Below, in pieces: positions 1-8,025 of a stretch of 45,337 bases of DNA. The position numbers and the translations under genes were made by a program. Origin of the DNA: JAOTYV01 sp041557595 (GTDB taxonomy: Bacteria; Pseudomonadota; Alphaproteobacteria; UBA8366); the NCBI GenBank assembly GCA_041557595.1, contig JBFFGE010000009.1, positions 1 to 45,337 on the forward strand, written 5' to 3'. Position 1 is the first letter of the stretch. Each line of letters starts with the position of its first letter. The notes below the pieces were generated by a model that was not told the origin of the DNA, did no database searches, and saw only the letters and a program-made list of their open reading frames with translations.

Positions 1-788
1 ACGGTCAGGCAATCGACGCCGAGAGCGCGCCACCGCTCCGCTTCCGCCCGCCAGGCATCCGGGCCGTCCTTGCCGATCGAGACCCAGCTCTCGATCGGGA
101 TCGACGCCGGATCGCGCCCTGCCGCCTCCGCGTGATGGTGCAGCCGCGCGCGCTTGCGCTCGAATGCGTCATCGGGCGGATAGAATATCTGCATCCAGCC
201 GTCGCCGAGCCGCGCCGTTCGCTCCAGCACCCGGTCCGCGTGTCCCCCGAACCACAGCGGGATCGGCCGCTGCACCGGCAGCGGGTTCAGCCCGGCATCC
301 GGAATCCGGTGCCATTTGCCTTTGAAGTCGACGAGCTCTTCCGTCCAGAGCGCCCGTAGCACCGATACCTGTTCCTCCGACCGCCGGCCGCGATTGCCGT
401 ACGCCTCGCCCAATGCTTCATATTCGACCGGGTTCCAGCCGATGCCGATGCCGAGGCGCAACCGGCCGCCGCTGAGCACATCGACCACCGCCGCCTGCTT
501 GGCGACCAGCACGGTCTGGCGCTGACCCAGGATAATCACCCCGGTGGCAAAGCCGATTTTTTCGGTTACCCCGGCGAGATACGCGAACAGCGTGAAGGGT
601 TCGTAGAACGCATCCCGGTGACTGTACGGCCCAATTAGATCGGCATGAGTGTCGCGATTGGCGCCGAGCACATGGTCGTAGGCCAGGATATGGCTATACC
701 CGAGCGCCTCCGCCGCCTGCGCAAAGTCGCGGACCGCGACGGGATCGGTGCCGATGCGGGTCTGGGGAAAGGCGACGCCGATATGCAT
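1..788 (-). CDS. LLM class flavin-dependent oxidoreductase (C-terminus beyond window)
   Basis: This is a luciferase-like monooxygenase family protein, probably an FMN- or F420-using oxidoreductase; the substrate cannot be told. The visible 262 residues begin MHIGVAFPQTRIG, the usual first beta strand of this TIM-barrel fold. They include the EKIGFATGVIIL strand, the segment LSGGRLRLGIGIGWNPVEYEA and RPIPLWFGGH, all typical of the family. The start is the ATG at 788, which has AAGGA just upstream; an in-frame ATG at 809 is possible but has no better site. It lies 33 bases after lolD on the same strand and may be cotranscribed, although no functional link is evident. The gene runs off the left edge, so the C-terminus is missing. 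Confidence 0.88.
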   Translation of the reverse strand, partial: MHIGVAFPQTRIGTDPVAVRDFAQAAEALGYSHILAYDHVLGANRDTHADLIGPYSHRDAFYEPFTLFAYLAGVTEKIGFATGVIILGQRQTVLVAKQAAVVDVLSGGRLRLGIGIGWNPVEYEALGEAYGNRGRRSEEQVSVLRALWTEELVDFKGKWHRIPDAGLNPLPVQRPIPLWFGGHADRVLERTARLGDGWMQIFYPPDDAFERKRARLHHHAEAAGRDPASIPIESWVSIGKDGPDAWRAEAERWRALGVDCLT

Positions 789-821
789 GTGTTCCTTGCC
801 CCTGCCCATGGCGATCCGAGA

Positions 822-1511
822 TCAGCCGGCGCCGTCGAGCAACAGACCGTCTTCCAGACGCACCACCCGATCCATGCGGGCGGCCAGGGCGAGGTTGTGG
901 GTCGCCACGAGCGCCGCGATCCCGGCTTCGTGGACGAAGCCCTTCATCATGTCGAACACGTCGTCGGCGGTCTTGTGGTCGAGATTCCCCGTCGGCTCGT
1001 CCGCCAGCAGCAGGATCGGCCGGTTGGCGACGGCGCGGGCAATCGCGACCCGCTGCTGCTCGCCGCCCGACAGGCGTGCCGGACGGTGCTTCATGCGGTC
1101 CTGCAGCCCGACCAGCTCGAGCAAGGCGCGCGCATGGCGGCGCGCCGCCCACTTGCCCGTTCGGTTGATCATTTGCGGGATCATGACGTTCTCCAGCGCG
1201 GAGAATTCCGGCATCAGGTGATGGAACTGGTACACGAACCCGATATCGCGGCGCCGCAGCGCGGTCCGCTTGTCGTCGGACATTTTCCCGCAGGGCTTGC
1301 CTTCCATATAGATTTCGCCGCCATCGGGCCGTTCGAGCAGACCCGCGACGTGCAGGAGGCTGGACTTGCCCGCACCGGACGGTCCGACCAAGGCGATCAA
1401 CTCGCCGCCCATCAGATCCAGATTGACGCCGCGCAGCACCTCCAGCGATTCGCCCGCCTGCCGGTAGGTGCGAACGACCGACTCCAGCTTCAGCACCGCG
1501 CCGTCACTCAT
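822..1511 (-). CDS. lolD: LolD, ATPase of the lipoprotein-releasing ABC transporter
   Basis: This ATPase drives release of outer-membrane lipoproteins from the inner membrane to the carrier LolA, acting on the cytoplasmic face with the permease encoded just upstream. The 229-aa protein has Walker A GPSGAGKS (residues 43-50), the Q-loop VYQFHHLMPEFSALENV (the LolD/MacB-type signature), ABC signature LSGGEQQ (147-153), Walker B ILLLADEP (166-173) and the switch His205. The start MSDGAVLKLE is taken because it overlaps the permease stop by 8 bases; the same frame is open further upstream but that would run through the permease gene. It is full length for the family. Confidence 0.95.
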   Translation of the reverse strand: MSDGAVLKLESVVRTYRQAGESLEVLRGVNLDLMGGELIALVGPSGAGKSSLLHVAGLLERPDGGEIYMEGKPCGKMSDDKRTALRRRDIGFVYQFHHLMPEFSALENVMIPQMINRTGKWAARRHARALLELVGLQDRMKHRPARLSGGEQQRVAIARAVANRPILLLADEPTGNLDHKTADDVFDMMKGFVHEAGIAALVATHNLALAARMDRVVRLEDGLLLDGAG

Positions 1512-2748
1512 AACGCAACACCTCGACCGGATCGAGCCGCGCCGCCTTCCACGCGGGATAAATCGACGCGAGAAACGACAGAACCAACGCCATGACGACC
1601 ACGAGGATAACTTCGGTCCGGTCGATCTTCGCCGGCAATTGCGACAGGAAATAGATTTCCGCCTGGAACAGATCGGTGCCGACGAATTGCTGGATCGCCT
1701 GGCGGATCTTCTCGATATTCTGGGCAAAGGCGATGCCCAGCACCGCACCGAATATCGTTCCGATCACACCGACGCTGGCGCCCGTTACGAAGAAAATCCG
1801 CATGATCATGCCCCGCGTCGCGCCAATCGTCCGCAGGATGGCGATGCCTTTCCCCTTGTCCTGCACCAGCATCACCTGACTGGAGATGATATTGAAGGCC
1901 GCCACCAGAATGATCAGGGTCAGGATCAGGAACATGACGTTCCGCTCGACCTTGAGCGCCGTGAAGAAGGTCGAATTCACCTGTTGCCAGTCGCGTATTC
2001 GGAATTCCGGCCCCAGGGTCCGCGAAATCGCCGGCCCCACTTCATCGACTTGATCCGCGTTGTCGACCATGACCTCGAGCTTGGACACGCTGTCCTTGTG
2101 CCGGAAGAAGACCTGCGCCGCGGTCAGCGGCATGAAGATGAAGCGATTGTCGTATTCCGACATGCCGACCTCGAAGATCGCACCCACACGGTAGGATTTC
2201 GTTCGCGGCAAGGTGCCGAACGGCGTGCTGGTCCCTTCGGGTGCGATCAGCTTGATCTTGCCGTCCACCCGCAGGCCGTAACGCCGGGCGAAGCGGCTGC
2301 CGACGACGATGCTGGACCCTTCGTTAAACCCATCGAGCGTGCCGGATTCGATGCTCTTGGCGAGCAGCGGCCGGCCGAGGAAATCTTCCGCCCGAATGCC
2401 CCGCACGAGCGCGCCGGAGGCGACGCCGTTCGCGGTCGCCAGAACCTGTCCCTCGACCAATGGCGTAACCGACAGGACGCCCTCCACGCCGCGGATCCTG
2501 ATCGCGACCTTGTCGAATTCCGGCAGGTTCCGGTAATTGCCCGTCACCTCCAGATGCCCGTTCAAGCCCAGGACGCGGCCGAGCAATTCCGCGCGAAACC
2601 CGTTCATCACCGACATCACGATGATCAGCGTCGCCACGCCCAGCATAATGCCCAGCAACGAGAACCAGGCGACGACGGAGATGAAACCTTCCTGGCGCCG
2701 GGCGCGCAGATACCGGAGCGAGACCATCCGTTCAAATGCGGAAAACAT
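1504..2748 (-). CDS. lolC: LolC/LolE-family (LolF-like) lipoprotein-releasing permease
   Basis: This is the inner-membrane permease of the Lol exporter, 414 aa. It begins with a short cytoplasmic segment containing RYLRARRQEGFISVVAWFS, followed by TM1 (about 22-48), a large periplasmic domain (about 50-270) and three C-terminal TM helices, which is the standard LolC/E layout. Only one permease gene accompanies lolD. In species with a single permease a LolF homodimer replaces the LolC/LolE heterodimer, and that is the likely arrangement here unless a second copy lies elsewhere. It starts 10 bases after proS ends and overlaps lolD by 8 bases, so proS-lolC-lolD is probably one transcript. Confidence 0.93.
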   Translation of the reverse strand: MFSAFERMVSLRYLRARRQEGFISVVAWFSLLGIMLGVATLIIVMSVMNGFRAELLGRVLGLNGHLEVTGNYRNLPEFDKVAIRIRGVEGVLSVTPLVEGQVLATANGVASGALVRGIRAEDFLGRPLLAKSIESGTLDGFNEGSSIVVGSRFARRYGLRVDGKIKLIAPEGTSTPFGTLPRTKSYRVGAIFEVGMSEYDNRFIFMPLTAAQVFFRHKDSVSKLEVMVDNADQVDEVGPAISRTLGPEFRIRDWQQVNSTFFTALKVERNVMFLILTLIILVAAFNIISSQVMLVQDKGKGIAILRTIGATRGMIMRIFFVTGASVGVIGTIFGAVLGIAFAQNIEKIRQAIQQFVGTDLFQAEIYFLSQLPAKIDRTEVILVVVMALVLSFLASIYPAWKAARLDPVEVLRYE

Positions 2749-2758
2749 GATTTGCGGT

Positions 2759-4102
2759 TCAGCCCGTCAGCCGCGCCAGCGCGGACTCGGCGGAAATCTC
2801 TTCGCGCTCGCCCGTTGCCCGATTTTTCAATTCCACCACCCCGTTCTTCAATCCGCGCGGCCCCACGATGAGTTGCCAGGGCAACCCGACGAGTTCCATA
2901 TCCGCAAACTTCACGCCCGCCCGCTCGTCCCGGTCGTCATAGAGCACTTCCGTCCCCGCGTCCCGCATCGTCTCGAACATACCATCGCAGGCGGCATCGC
3001 AGTCGTCGTCGCCTTGCCGCAAATTGATCAGTCCAACCTTGAAAGGCGCCACGGCGTCCGGCCAAACAATGCCGTTTTCATCGTGACTTGCCTCGATAAT
3101 TCCACCCACGAGACGCGATACGCCAATGCCGTAGGAACCCATCTGCACGGCCGTTTCCTCACCGCCGGGTCCCGCCACGCAAGCGCCCAGCGCATCGGAA
3201 TATTTGGTCCCAAAAAAGAATATGTGGCCGACTTCGATGCCCCTGGCCTCGATCAGGTCGTCCTTGCCGACCGGACATTTCGCCGGGTCGTGCATTTCGT
3301 CGGTCATCGCGTAGTGTTCGGTCCAGCGGTCGACCATGGCCGCGATCCCCGGATCGTCCGAGAAGTCGATGTCGGCGGTCATCACATCCATCTCGAGATA
3401 GGCCCGGTGGCAATAGACCTCGCTCTCGCCGGTATCCGCCAGAATCAGAAATTCATGGCTCTGATCGCCGCCGATCGGCCCCGTATCCGCCCGCATCGGA
3501 ATCGCCCGCAGGCCCATGCGCGCGAAGGTCCGCAGATAGGCGATGAACATCTTGTTGTAGGCGATCCGCCCCGCCGCCGCATCCAGATCGAAGGAATAGG
3601 CGTCCTTCATATAGAATTCGCGTCCGCGCATCACGCCGAAGCGCGGGCGCACCTCGTCCCGAAACTTCCATTGGATGTGATACAGGTTCTTCGGCAAGTC
3701 GCGGTAGCTGCGGACATCGTTCGCGAAAATTTCGGTGATCAATTCCTCGTTCGTCGGCCCGTACAGCATTTCACGATCGTGCCGGTCGGTGATGCGGAGC
3801 ATCTCCTTGCCGTAATCGTCGTAGCGCCCGGATTGTTTCCAGAGATCGGCCGACTGGATCGTCGGCATCAGGATTTCCTGCGCGCCGGCGAGGTTCTGCT
3901 CTTCGCGGACGATCTGTTCGATCTTCTTGAGCACGCGAAAGCCGAGCGGCAGCCAGCTATAGATACCGGCGCTCGCCTGGCGGACCATGCCCGCGCGCAG
4001 CATCAACCGATGCGAGACGATCTGCGCTTCCGCGGGCGTCTCCTTCAATGTCGGCAGAAAATAGTGGGAACGACGGACGGCGTTGCTATTGTCGCGGTTC
4101 AT
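2759..4102 (-). CDS. proS: prolyl-tRNA synthetase (alphaproteobacterial type)
   Basis: This class II synthetase charges tRNA-Pro. The predicted protein has 447 aa, about the length of the alphaproteobacterial form that lacks the inserted editing domain found in E. coli ProS. The N-terminus RRSHYFLPTLKE and AGMVRQASAGIYSWLPLG are characteristic. Motif 2 is around KFRDEVRPRFGVMRGREFYM, motif 3 is GIGVSRLVGGIIEA, and a C-terminal anticodon-binding domain follows (DDRDERAGVKFADMELVGLP). The frame is open upstream, but the ATG at 4102 has AGGA seven bases ahead and matches the family start. The overlap of conserved residues with neighbours is nil, and the position before lolC/lolD is the usual one in this class. 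Confidence 0.95.
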   Translation of the reverse strand: MNRDNSNAVRRSHYFLPTLKETPAEAQIVSHRLMLRAGMVRQASAGIYSWLPLGFRVLKKIEQIVREEQNLAGAQEILMPTIQSADLWKQSGRYDDYGKEMLRITDRHDREMLYGPTNEELITEIFANDVRSYRDLPKNLYHIQWKFRDEVRPRFGVMRGREFYMKDAYSFDLDAAAGRIAYNKMFIAYLRTFARMGLRAIPMRADTGPIGGDQSHEFLILADTGESEVYCHRAYLEMDVMTADIDFSDDPGIAAMVDRWTEHYAMTDEMHDPAKCPVGKDDLIEARGIEVGHIFFFGTKYSDALGACVAGPGGEETAVQMGSYGIGVSRLVGGIIEASHDENGIVWPDAVAPFKVGLINLRQGDDDCDAACDGMFETMRDAGTEVLYDDRDERAGVKFADMELVGLPWQLIVGPRGLKNGVVELKNRATGEREEISAESALARLTG

Positions 4103-4215
4103 CAAACAGTCCTGAAACACCTCTGGCGTCATGCGGATTTTGCATATGCCGGTCGAACGGCCGCCACTGTAGGGAAAGCCGCCCCGCATGTCTATTGCGG
4201 GTTGTCCGCCGCAAA

Positions 4216-4641
4216 CTACCGGTTCTCGCCAAGCCCGCGCTGGCATTTGCGCGCCAATTCCGCCAATTCGGGACCGCTGAGCGGTTCGCCATTCAGGGTC
4301 GCCGCACCGCTTTCCAAATCGTATTCGAGGCGTCCGATCACCAGCTCCGTCTTCGGAAATCGCCGCGCCGCCCTGCCCGCGAGCGGATTGAAGGAGATAT
4401 CGAATTCGACGGTCTTTGGCGTCTCGAAGACGAATTGACTGCCGGGGAGATCGGCCGGCGCAACCCGACCGCTATGCGCATCCCTCCCCGGTTTGAAGGC
4501 CACGTCGGGCGCCGGTTTGTGCACCACGAGCGCCGCGCAATCCGCGGCCGGCAGGCGCAATTTGGTTTGCGCCGACGCGGTTCCCGCAATCGCTACGGCG
4601 AGTGTTCCGGCAATCAGGACCCTCTTGAAATCACGAAACAT
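4216..4641 (-). CDS. small exported protein of unknown function
   Basis: I do not recognise this family. The 141-aa product has a clear Sec signal peptide: MFRDFKRVLIAGTLAVAIAG followed by TASA-Q as a likely cleavage site, leaving a mature domain of about 117 residues. That domain contains VEFDISFNPLAG and LVIGRLEYDLESGAATLNGEPL, which suggest a small periplasmic beta domain. It has one Cys in the mature part (AADCAALV) and one near the C-terminus (ARKCQRG), which could form a disulfide. The start at 4641 is supported by AGGATGGGTT directly upstream; the frame remains open far upstream, but without a signal peptide. It lies 113 bases before proS on the same strand. Confidence 0.7.
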   Translation of the reverse strand: MFRDFKRVLIAGTLAVAIAGTASAQTKLRLPAADCAALVVHKPAPDVAFKPGRDAHSGRVAPADLPGSQFVFETPKTVEFDISFNPLAGRAARRFPKTELVIGRLEYDLESGAATLNGEPLSGPELAELARKCQRGLGENR

Positions 4642-4734
4642 AACCCATCCTACTGCATCGTATTTCCGCGACCCACGGTTGCGTCCGGAACGCTCACTCT
4701 CGCGCCGTGATACGCGTGCGCAGGTGCGCCCGAT

Positions 4735-4762
4735 TTGCATCCATCGCGATCTGTGCTTAGAG
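4735..4762 (+). promoter_or_regulatory. candidate sigma-70 promoter of a plus-strand small RNA
   Basis: TTGCAT (4735-4740), a 16-base spacer and TTAGAG (4757-4762) form a plausible housekeeping promoter directed toward the terminator at 4904-4938. No protein-coding gene lies on this strand between them. The -10 match is imperfect. Confidence 0.4.
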
Positions 4763-4768
4763 TGCCTC

Positions 4769-4938
4769 ATCCCACGGACGACGTGATGCTTGTTCAGTAA
4801 GGCCACGCCCGAGGTTGGGGAGGGAAAAATACAAATAACAGGACCGGACACCCAAGCGACGACACCGGTTAAATAATAAAATTCACTGGGTTGCATTGCA
4901 GCAGGGCAAGATTTCAAACGCATCTTGCCCTTTTTCTT
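4769..4938 (+). ncRNA. candidate structured small RNA (unclassified)
   Basis: The 322-base gap between the small exported protein and tag holds a compact RNA-like unit on the plus strand. It shows three hairpins in order. CCTC-AT-CCCA (4765-4774, 2-base bulge) pairs with TGGGGAGG (4816-4823). ACCGG (4843-4847) pairs with CCGGT (4865-4869). A strong terminator follows (4904-4930). The linkers are A-rich (AAAAATACAAATAACA at about 4824-4840 and AAATAATAAAATTCACT at about 4871-4887), resembling Hfq distal-face A-R-N stretches. I could not match it to 6S, SRP, tmRNA or RNase P RNA. If the promoter at 4735-4762 is right, the first strand of hairpin 1 starts slightly before the predicted 5' end, so the start is approximate. 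Confidence 0.5.
4904..4938 (+). terminator. strong rho-independent terminator, plus strand
   Basis: GGGCAAGAT (4904-4912) and ATCTTGCCC (4922-4930) form a perfect 9-bp stem with a 9-base loop, followed by TTTTTCTTT. The T tract is only on the plus strand, so it does not serve the minus-strand tag gene whose stop is at 4964. It points to a plus-strand transcript ending here. Confidence 0.85.
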
Positions 4939-4963
4939 TGCCTGCATCCGGGCGCCGCACGTT

Positions 4964-5518
4964 CTATTCCCAAAATCTCTCAGGCGCATCCAGCCACGGC
5001 GGCTGGTGTTTGGCGATTCTTTCCATCACCGGACACCCCGCACGATGCGCGCCGGGGATGTACCCGAGGCTCATCAGGAACTCGCCGGTGATTTCGCCGC
5101 CGGTGAACAGGAACGTCTTCCGGAACAGCTTCACCCAATCGTCCTTCAGCAGCGGGTGATGGCTGTCCAGCCATTCGGCGAAGCTGCCATGCCGATCCCG
5201 CAAATCCCGAACGCGCCGGGCGTTTTCGATGGCCGCATTGACCTTGAGCCGGTTCCGAATGATTCCCGCATCGGCCAGCAGCCGCGCGCGGTCCCGCTCG
5301 CCGAATTCGGCGACCCGATCCACGTCGAAGCCCGCATAGGCTGCCATGAAGGCCTCCCGCTTCTTCAGGATCGTCAGCCAGGACAATCCCGCCTGATTGA
5401 TCTCCAACACCAGCCGCTCGAACAGCACGGCATCGTCCCGCGCCGGAAATCCGTATTCCGTGTCGTGATAGGGCCCATGCTGCGGATGACCCGGCGCGCT
5501 GTCGCAGTAGTGGCTCAC
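4964..5518 (-). CDS. tag: DNA-3-methyladenine glycosylase I
   Basis: Tag excises 3-methyladenine from alkylated DNA, the first step of base-excision repair. The 184-aa length matches the family (about 187 in E. coli). The conserved Tag features are present: N-terminal Cys5 and His18 in YHDTEYG, ERLVLEINQAGLSWLTILKK with the catalytic-region Glu, and the C-terminal GYIPGAHRAGCPV that supplies the remaining zinc ligands His and Cys. The start is GTG at 5518, which overlaps the stop of the upstream thiamine-diphosphate enzyme as GTGA and implies translational coupling. A longer frame reaching to 5998 is a shadow of that upstream gene. Confidence 0.93.
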   Translation of the reverse strand: MSHYCDSAPGHPQHGPYHDTEYGFPARDDAVLFERLVLEINQAGLSWLTILKKREAFMAAYAGFDVDRVAEFGERDRARLLADAGIIRNRLKVNAAIENARRVRDLRDRHGSFAEWLDSHHPLLKDDWVKLFRKTFLFTGGEITGEFLMSLGYIPGAHRAGCPVMERIAKHQPPWLDAPERFWE

Positions 5519-7167
5519 CCGGCCCGCAGATCGGAGATCGTGTTGGCCGAATCGACGTTTTCGAGACTGGTATGGACGTCGATGACCGCCGGACCGTCCG
5601 CCGCCAGCGCTTCCTTCAGCGCCGACGCCGCCTCTTCCGGCGTGTTGACCGTCAGGCCCGTGGCCCCGAATGCACGCGCCCAGGCGGCGAAATCCGGATT
5701 GACCAGATCGTTGGTGCCGGAAGCCCGGCCGGGATAGTGCATTTCCTGATGCAGGCGGATCGTGCCGTAATGAGCGTTGTTGGAAATCACCACGCGAATC
5801 TTGGCTTTTTCCTTCACCGCGGTGGCGAGCTCCGATCCGGTCATCAACACGCCGCCGTCGCCGACCAGGGCGACAACCTGCCGGTCCGGATGCCGCAACG
5901 CGGCGGCGACCGCCGCGGGAACGCCCATGCCCATCGCACCCGCTTCCGACCCGAGCAGGGTTTGTGTCGACTTGAACCGGTAGTGCCGATGCATCCAACT
6001 GGCGAAGCTCCCCGCATCCGACGTAATGACCGCGTCATCGGCCAGTTGATCCTGCATCGCCGCGATCATATGCCCGAAATCGACGCCGTCCGATGCATCC
6101 CGCACGACCAGCTTCGCCGACTCCACGTATCCCGCGTGGGCCTTCTCGACCCAGGCCTTGCGCTTGTCGGAGGGCGGCGGCGCGTTCTGACCCGCAAGCG
6201 CCTCGAGGAACGGCGTCGCATCGCTGACCACGCCCAGCATCGCCGGGACGGTCAGGCCGATCTTGCTGGCATCCGGATAGACATGCACCAATTGTGCGCC
6301 CGCTGCCGGCACGGAGCCGCCAAGCGTCGTCATCTCGCCCATCCGCGTGCCGACCGCGAGCACCAGATCGGCCTCGCGCGCTGCCGCCTGCAGCGACGTC
6401 GGCGGCCGGATCCCCAGCTCGCCGGCGAAATTCGGATGGTCGTGGTCGAACACGTCCTGGTGTTCGAAGGTCCCATATACGGGGATGCAATAGGCCTCGC
6501 TCGCGGCGCGCAACGCGCGGCGGGCTTCCGGCGATCCGGCGCGGCCGCCGACGATCATGATCGGCCGTTCGGCGGAGGCCAGCATGTCGGCAATGGCCGC
6601 AACGTCCGCATCGGACGGCCGCACATGCGCCATCTTCTGACGCCCGATCGGTTTCGCATCGGTCATGGCCGCCAAGACATTGGTCGGCAACCCGACCACG
6701 ACCGGCCCCGGCGTGCCGCTTTCGGCGATATGAATGGCGCGGGCGAGAATCTCCGCCATGCGGTCCGGATCGTCGACCTGTTCGATCGACTTCGCCATGT
6801 CGGCGAAGGTCTTGGTGAAATCCATCTCCTGCACCGCACCGCGCCCGATCTTGGTGTTCGACACCTGCCCCAGCATGAGCACCAGCGGATGGGCGCCCTG
6901 TTCGGCGGAATGGGCGGCAATCGACGCATTCGTGGCACCCGGCCCCCGGCTGGCGAACACCACGCCGGCCTTGCCGGTGATCTTCGCATCCGCCAGCGCC
7001 ATGAACGCCGCGCCACCCTCATGCCGGCAGGTCACGAACTCGATGATCGGATCGTCGCAAAGCTCGTCCATCACGGCGAGATAGCTCTCGCCGGGGACGC
7101 AGAACGCCCGGTCCAGGCCATGCATTTTAAGTGTCTGAAGCAGCACTTTCGCGGCGGTCGCACCCAT
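5515..7167 (-). CDS. thiamine-diphosphate-dependent enzyme, acetolactate synthase-like
   Basis: A 550-aa member of the acetolactate synthase/benzoylformate decarboxylase superfamily. The N-terminal PYR domain has the cofactor-activating Glu50 in TCRHEGGAAFMA. A central domain (about 190-320) follows, with GGRAGSPEARRAL and LVLAVGTRMGEM. The C-terminal PP domain has the ThDP-Mg motif VGDGGVLMTGSELATAV followed by ISNN. The sequence does not tell the substrate; such single-subunit proteins are often labelled large acetolactate synthase without an ilvH partner, and none lies beside it. It is coupled to tag by a GTGA overlap, although their functions are unrelated. The 181 bases upstream have TATATT on the minus strand as a possible -10. 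Confidence 0.85.
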   Translation of the reverse strand: MGATAAKVLLQTLKMHGLDRAFCVPGESYLAVMDELCDDPIIEFVTCRHEGGAAFMALADAKITGKAGVVFASRGPGATNASIAAHSAEQGAHPLVLMLGQVSNTKIGRGAVQEMDFTKTFADMAKSIEQVDDPDRMAEILARAIHIAESGTPGPVVVGLPTNVLAAMTDAKPIGRQKMAHVRPSDADVAAIADMLASAERPIMIVGGRAGSPEARRALRAASEAYCIPVYGTFEHQDVFDHDHPNFAGELGIRPPTSLQAAAREADLVLAVGTRMGEMTTLGGSVPAAGAQLVHVYPDASKIGLTVPAMLGVVSDATPFLEALAGQNAPPPSDKRKAWVEKAHAGYVESAKLVVRDASDGVDFGHMIAAMQDQLADDAVITSDAGSFASWMHRHYRFKSTQTLLGSEAGAMGMGVPAAVAAALRHPDRQVVALVGDGGVLMTGSELATAVKEKAKIRVVISNNAHYGTIRLHQEMHYPGRASGTNDLVNPDFAAWARAFGATGLTVNTPEEAASALKEALAADGPAVIDVHTSLENVDSANTISDLRAG

Positions 7168-7348
7168 GACTTTTCTCTCCCGGCGCGGGACAACAGCGCC
7201 GATTCAGTTTGCAATATAGGAAACGTAGCGATTCCCGACGGGTCCCGATCCTGCCCGTGGATGTGTACGCCCGCAAGGGGGGCGATTGAAATTGCATGTT
7301 ACCCTGAACACAAGCGGCCCTGCAGGCCGAGTTACACAGCTCCGCCAA

Positions 7349-7591
7349 CTACTCCGGTATTCCCCGGAAATTGATCAGCCCCGCCTCTGTCACCGCGTAG
7401 GCAATCACGAACATCACCAGGGCGATTCCGGTCGTTATCGCGAACTTCAGGGCAATCCGCGGTTTCGCCGGGGCGCTGGTCGCGTGGCCCGGTTCCGGGT
7501 CTTCGACGGCGCGGTTGCCCCAGGGCAGAACCATGAACAGTACCAGCCACCAGATCACCAGGAAGACCAGCGTTCCGCTGAACCAACTCAT
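7349..7591 (-). CDS. DUF1467 family membrane protein
   Basis: An 80-aa inner-membrane protein with two predicted helices: FSGTLVFLVIWWLVLFMVLP (about 4-24) and IALKFAITTGIALVMFVIAYA (about 45-67), joined by a polar loop. It matches DUF1467, a short alphaproteobacterial family with no known function that sits after the methylmalonyl-CoA epimerase gene in many genomes. It begins 3 bases after the mce stop, so it is the last gene of the rnj-mce unit. The 181 bases between it and the next gene contain a GC-rich hairpin (CGGCC/GGCCG near 7320-7335) without a T tract. Confidence 0.85.
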   Translation of the reverse strand: MSWFSGTLVFLVIWWLVLFMVLPWGNRAVEDPEPGHATSAPAKPRIALKFAITTGIALVMFVIAYAVTEAGLINFRGIPE

Positions 7592-7594
7592 CGC

Positions 7595-7999
7595 CTACAC
7601 CTGTTCCAGTTCAATTAATGTGCCGCAGAAATCCTTCGGGTGCAGAAACAGCACCGGTTTGCCATGCGCACCCGGCTTCGGCTCCCCGTCGCCGAGCACG
7701 GTCGCGCCATCGGCCCGCAGGCGATCCCGCGCCGCCGCGATGTCCTCGACCTCGTAACAGACATGATGAACGCCGCCCGACGGATTGCGGTCGAGAAACT
7801 TGGCCAGCGGCGAGTCCGCGCCGAGCGGCTGGAGCAATTCGATCTTGGTGTTCGGCAGATCCACGAACACGGTGGTCACCCCATGCGCCGCCAGCGCCAG
7901 GGGATCGGACACCCGGGCGCCAAGCGTGTCCCTGTATACCGCCGTTGCGGCATCCAGATCGGGCACCGCAATGGCGACATGGTTCAGCTTACCGATCAT
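7595..7999 (-). CDS. mce: methylmalonyl-CoA epimerase
   Basis: This enzyme interconverts (R)- and (S)-methylmalonyl-CoA in propionyl-CoA metabolism. The 134-aa protein is a two-module vicinal-oxygen-chelate fold. Metal-binding residues are visible at His7 (KLNHVAIAV), in GGVHHVCYEV near residue 78, and in the terminal TLIELEQV. PDLDAATAVYRDTLGA and LHPKDFCGTLIELEQ are typical of the family. The start at 7999 has AAAGGCGGGAC ahead of the ATG; the frame is open further upstream but lacks family similarity there. It lies 26 bases after rnj. Confidence 0.93.
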   Translation of the reverse strand: MIGKLNHVAIAVPDLDAATAVYRDTLGARVSDPLALAAHGVTTVFVDLPNTKIELLQPLGADSPLAKFLDRNPSGGVHHVCYEVEDIAAARDRLRADGATVLGDGEPKPGAHGKPVLFLHPKDFCGTLIELEQV

Positions 8000-8025
8000 G
8001 TCCCGCCTTTCCCGTTCCGTCGCCC

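Noticed and set aside
4769..4938. 6S RNA, SRP RNA or tmRNA
   Set aside because: No central bubble of 6S, no GGAAG-type SRP domain, and no tRNA-like ends or tag frame could be found; it is left as an unclassified candidate.
4964..5998. A 344-residue protein ending as DNA-3-methyladenine glycosylase
   Set aside because: Only the part from GTG 5518 resembles Tag; the rest is a shadow of the thiamine-diphosphate enzyme gene in another frame.
7320..7336. Terminator after the DUF1467 gene
   Set aside because: The CGGCC/GGCCG hairpin has no T tract on the minus strand.
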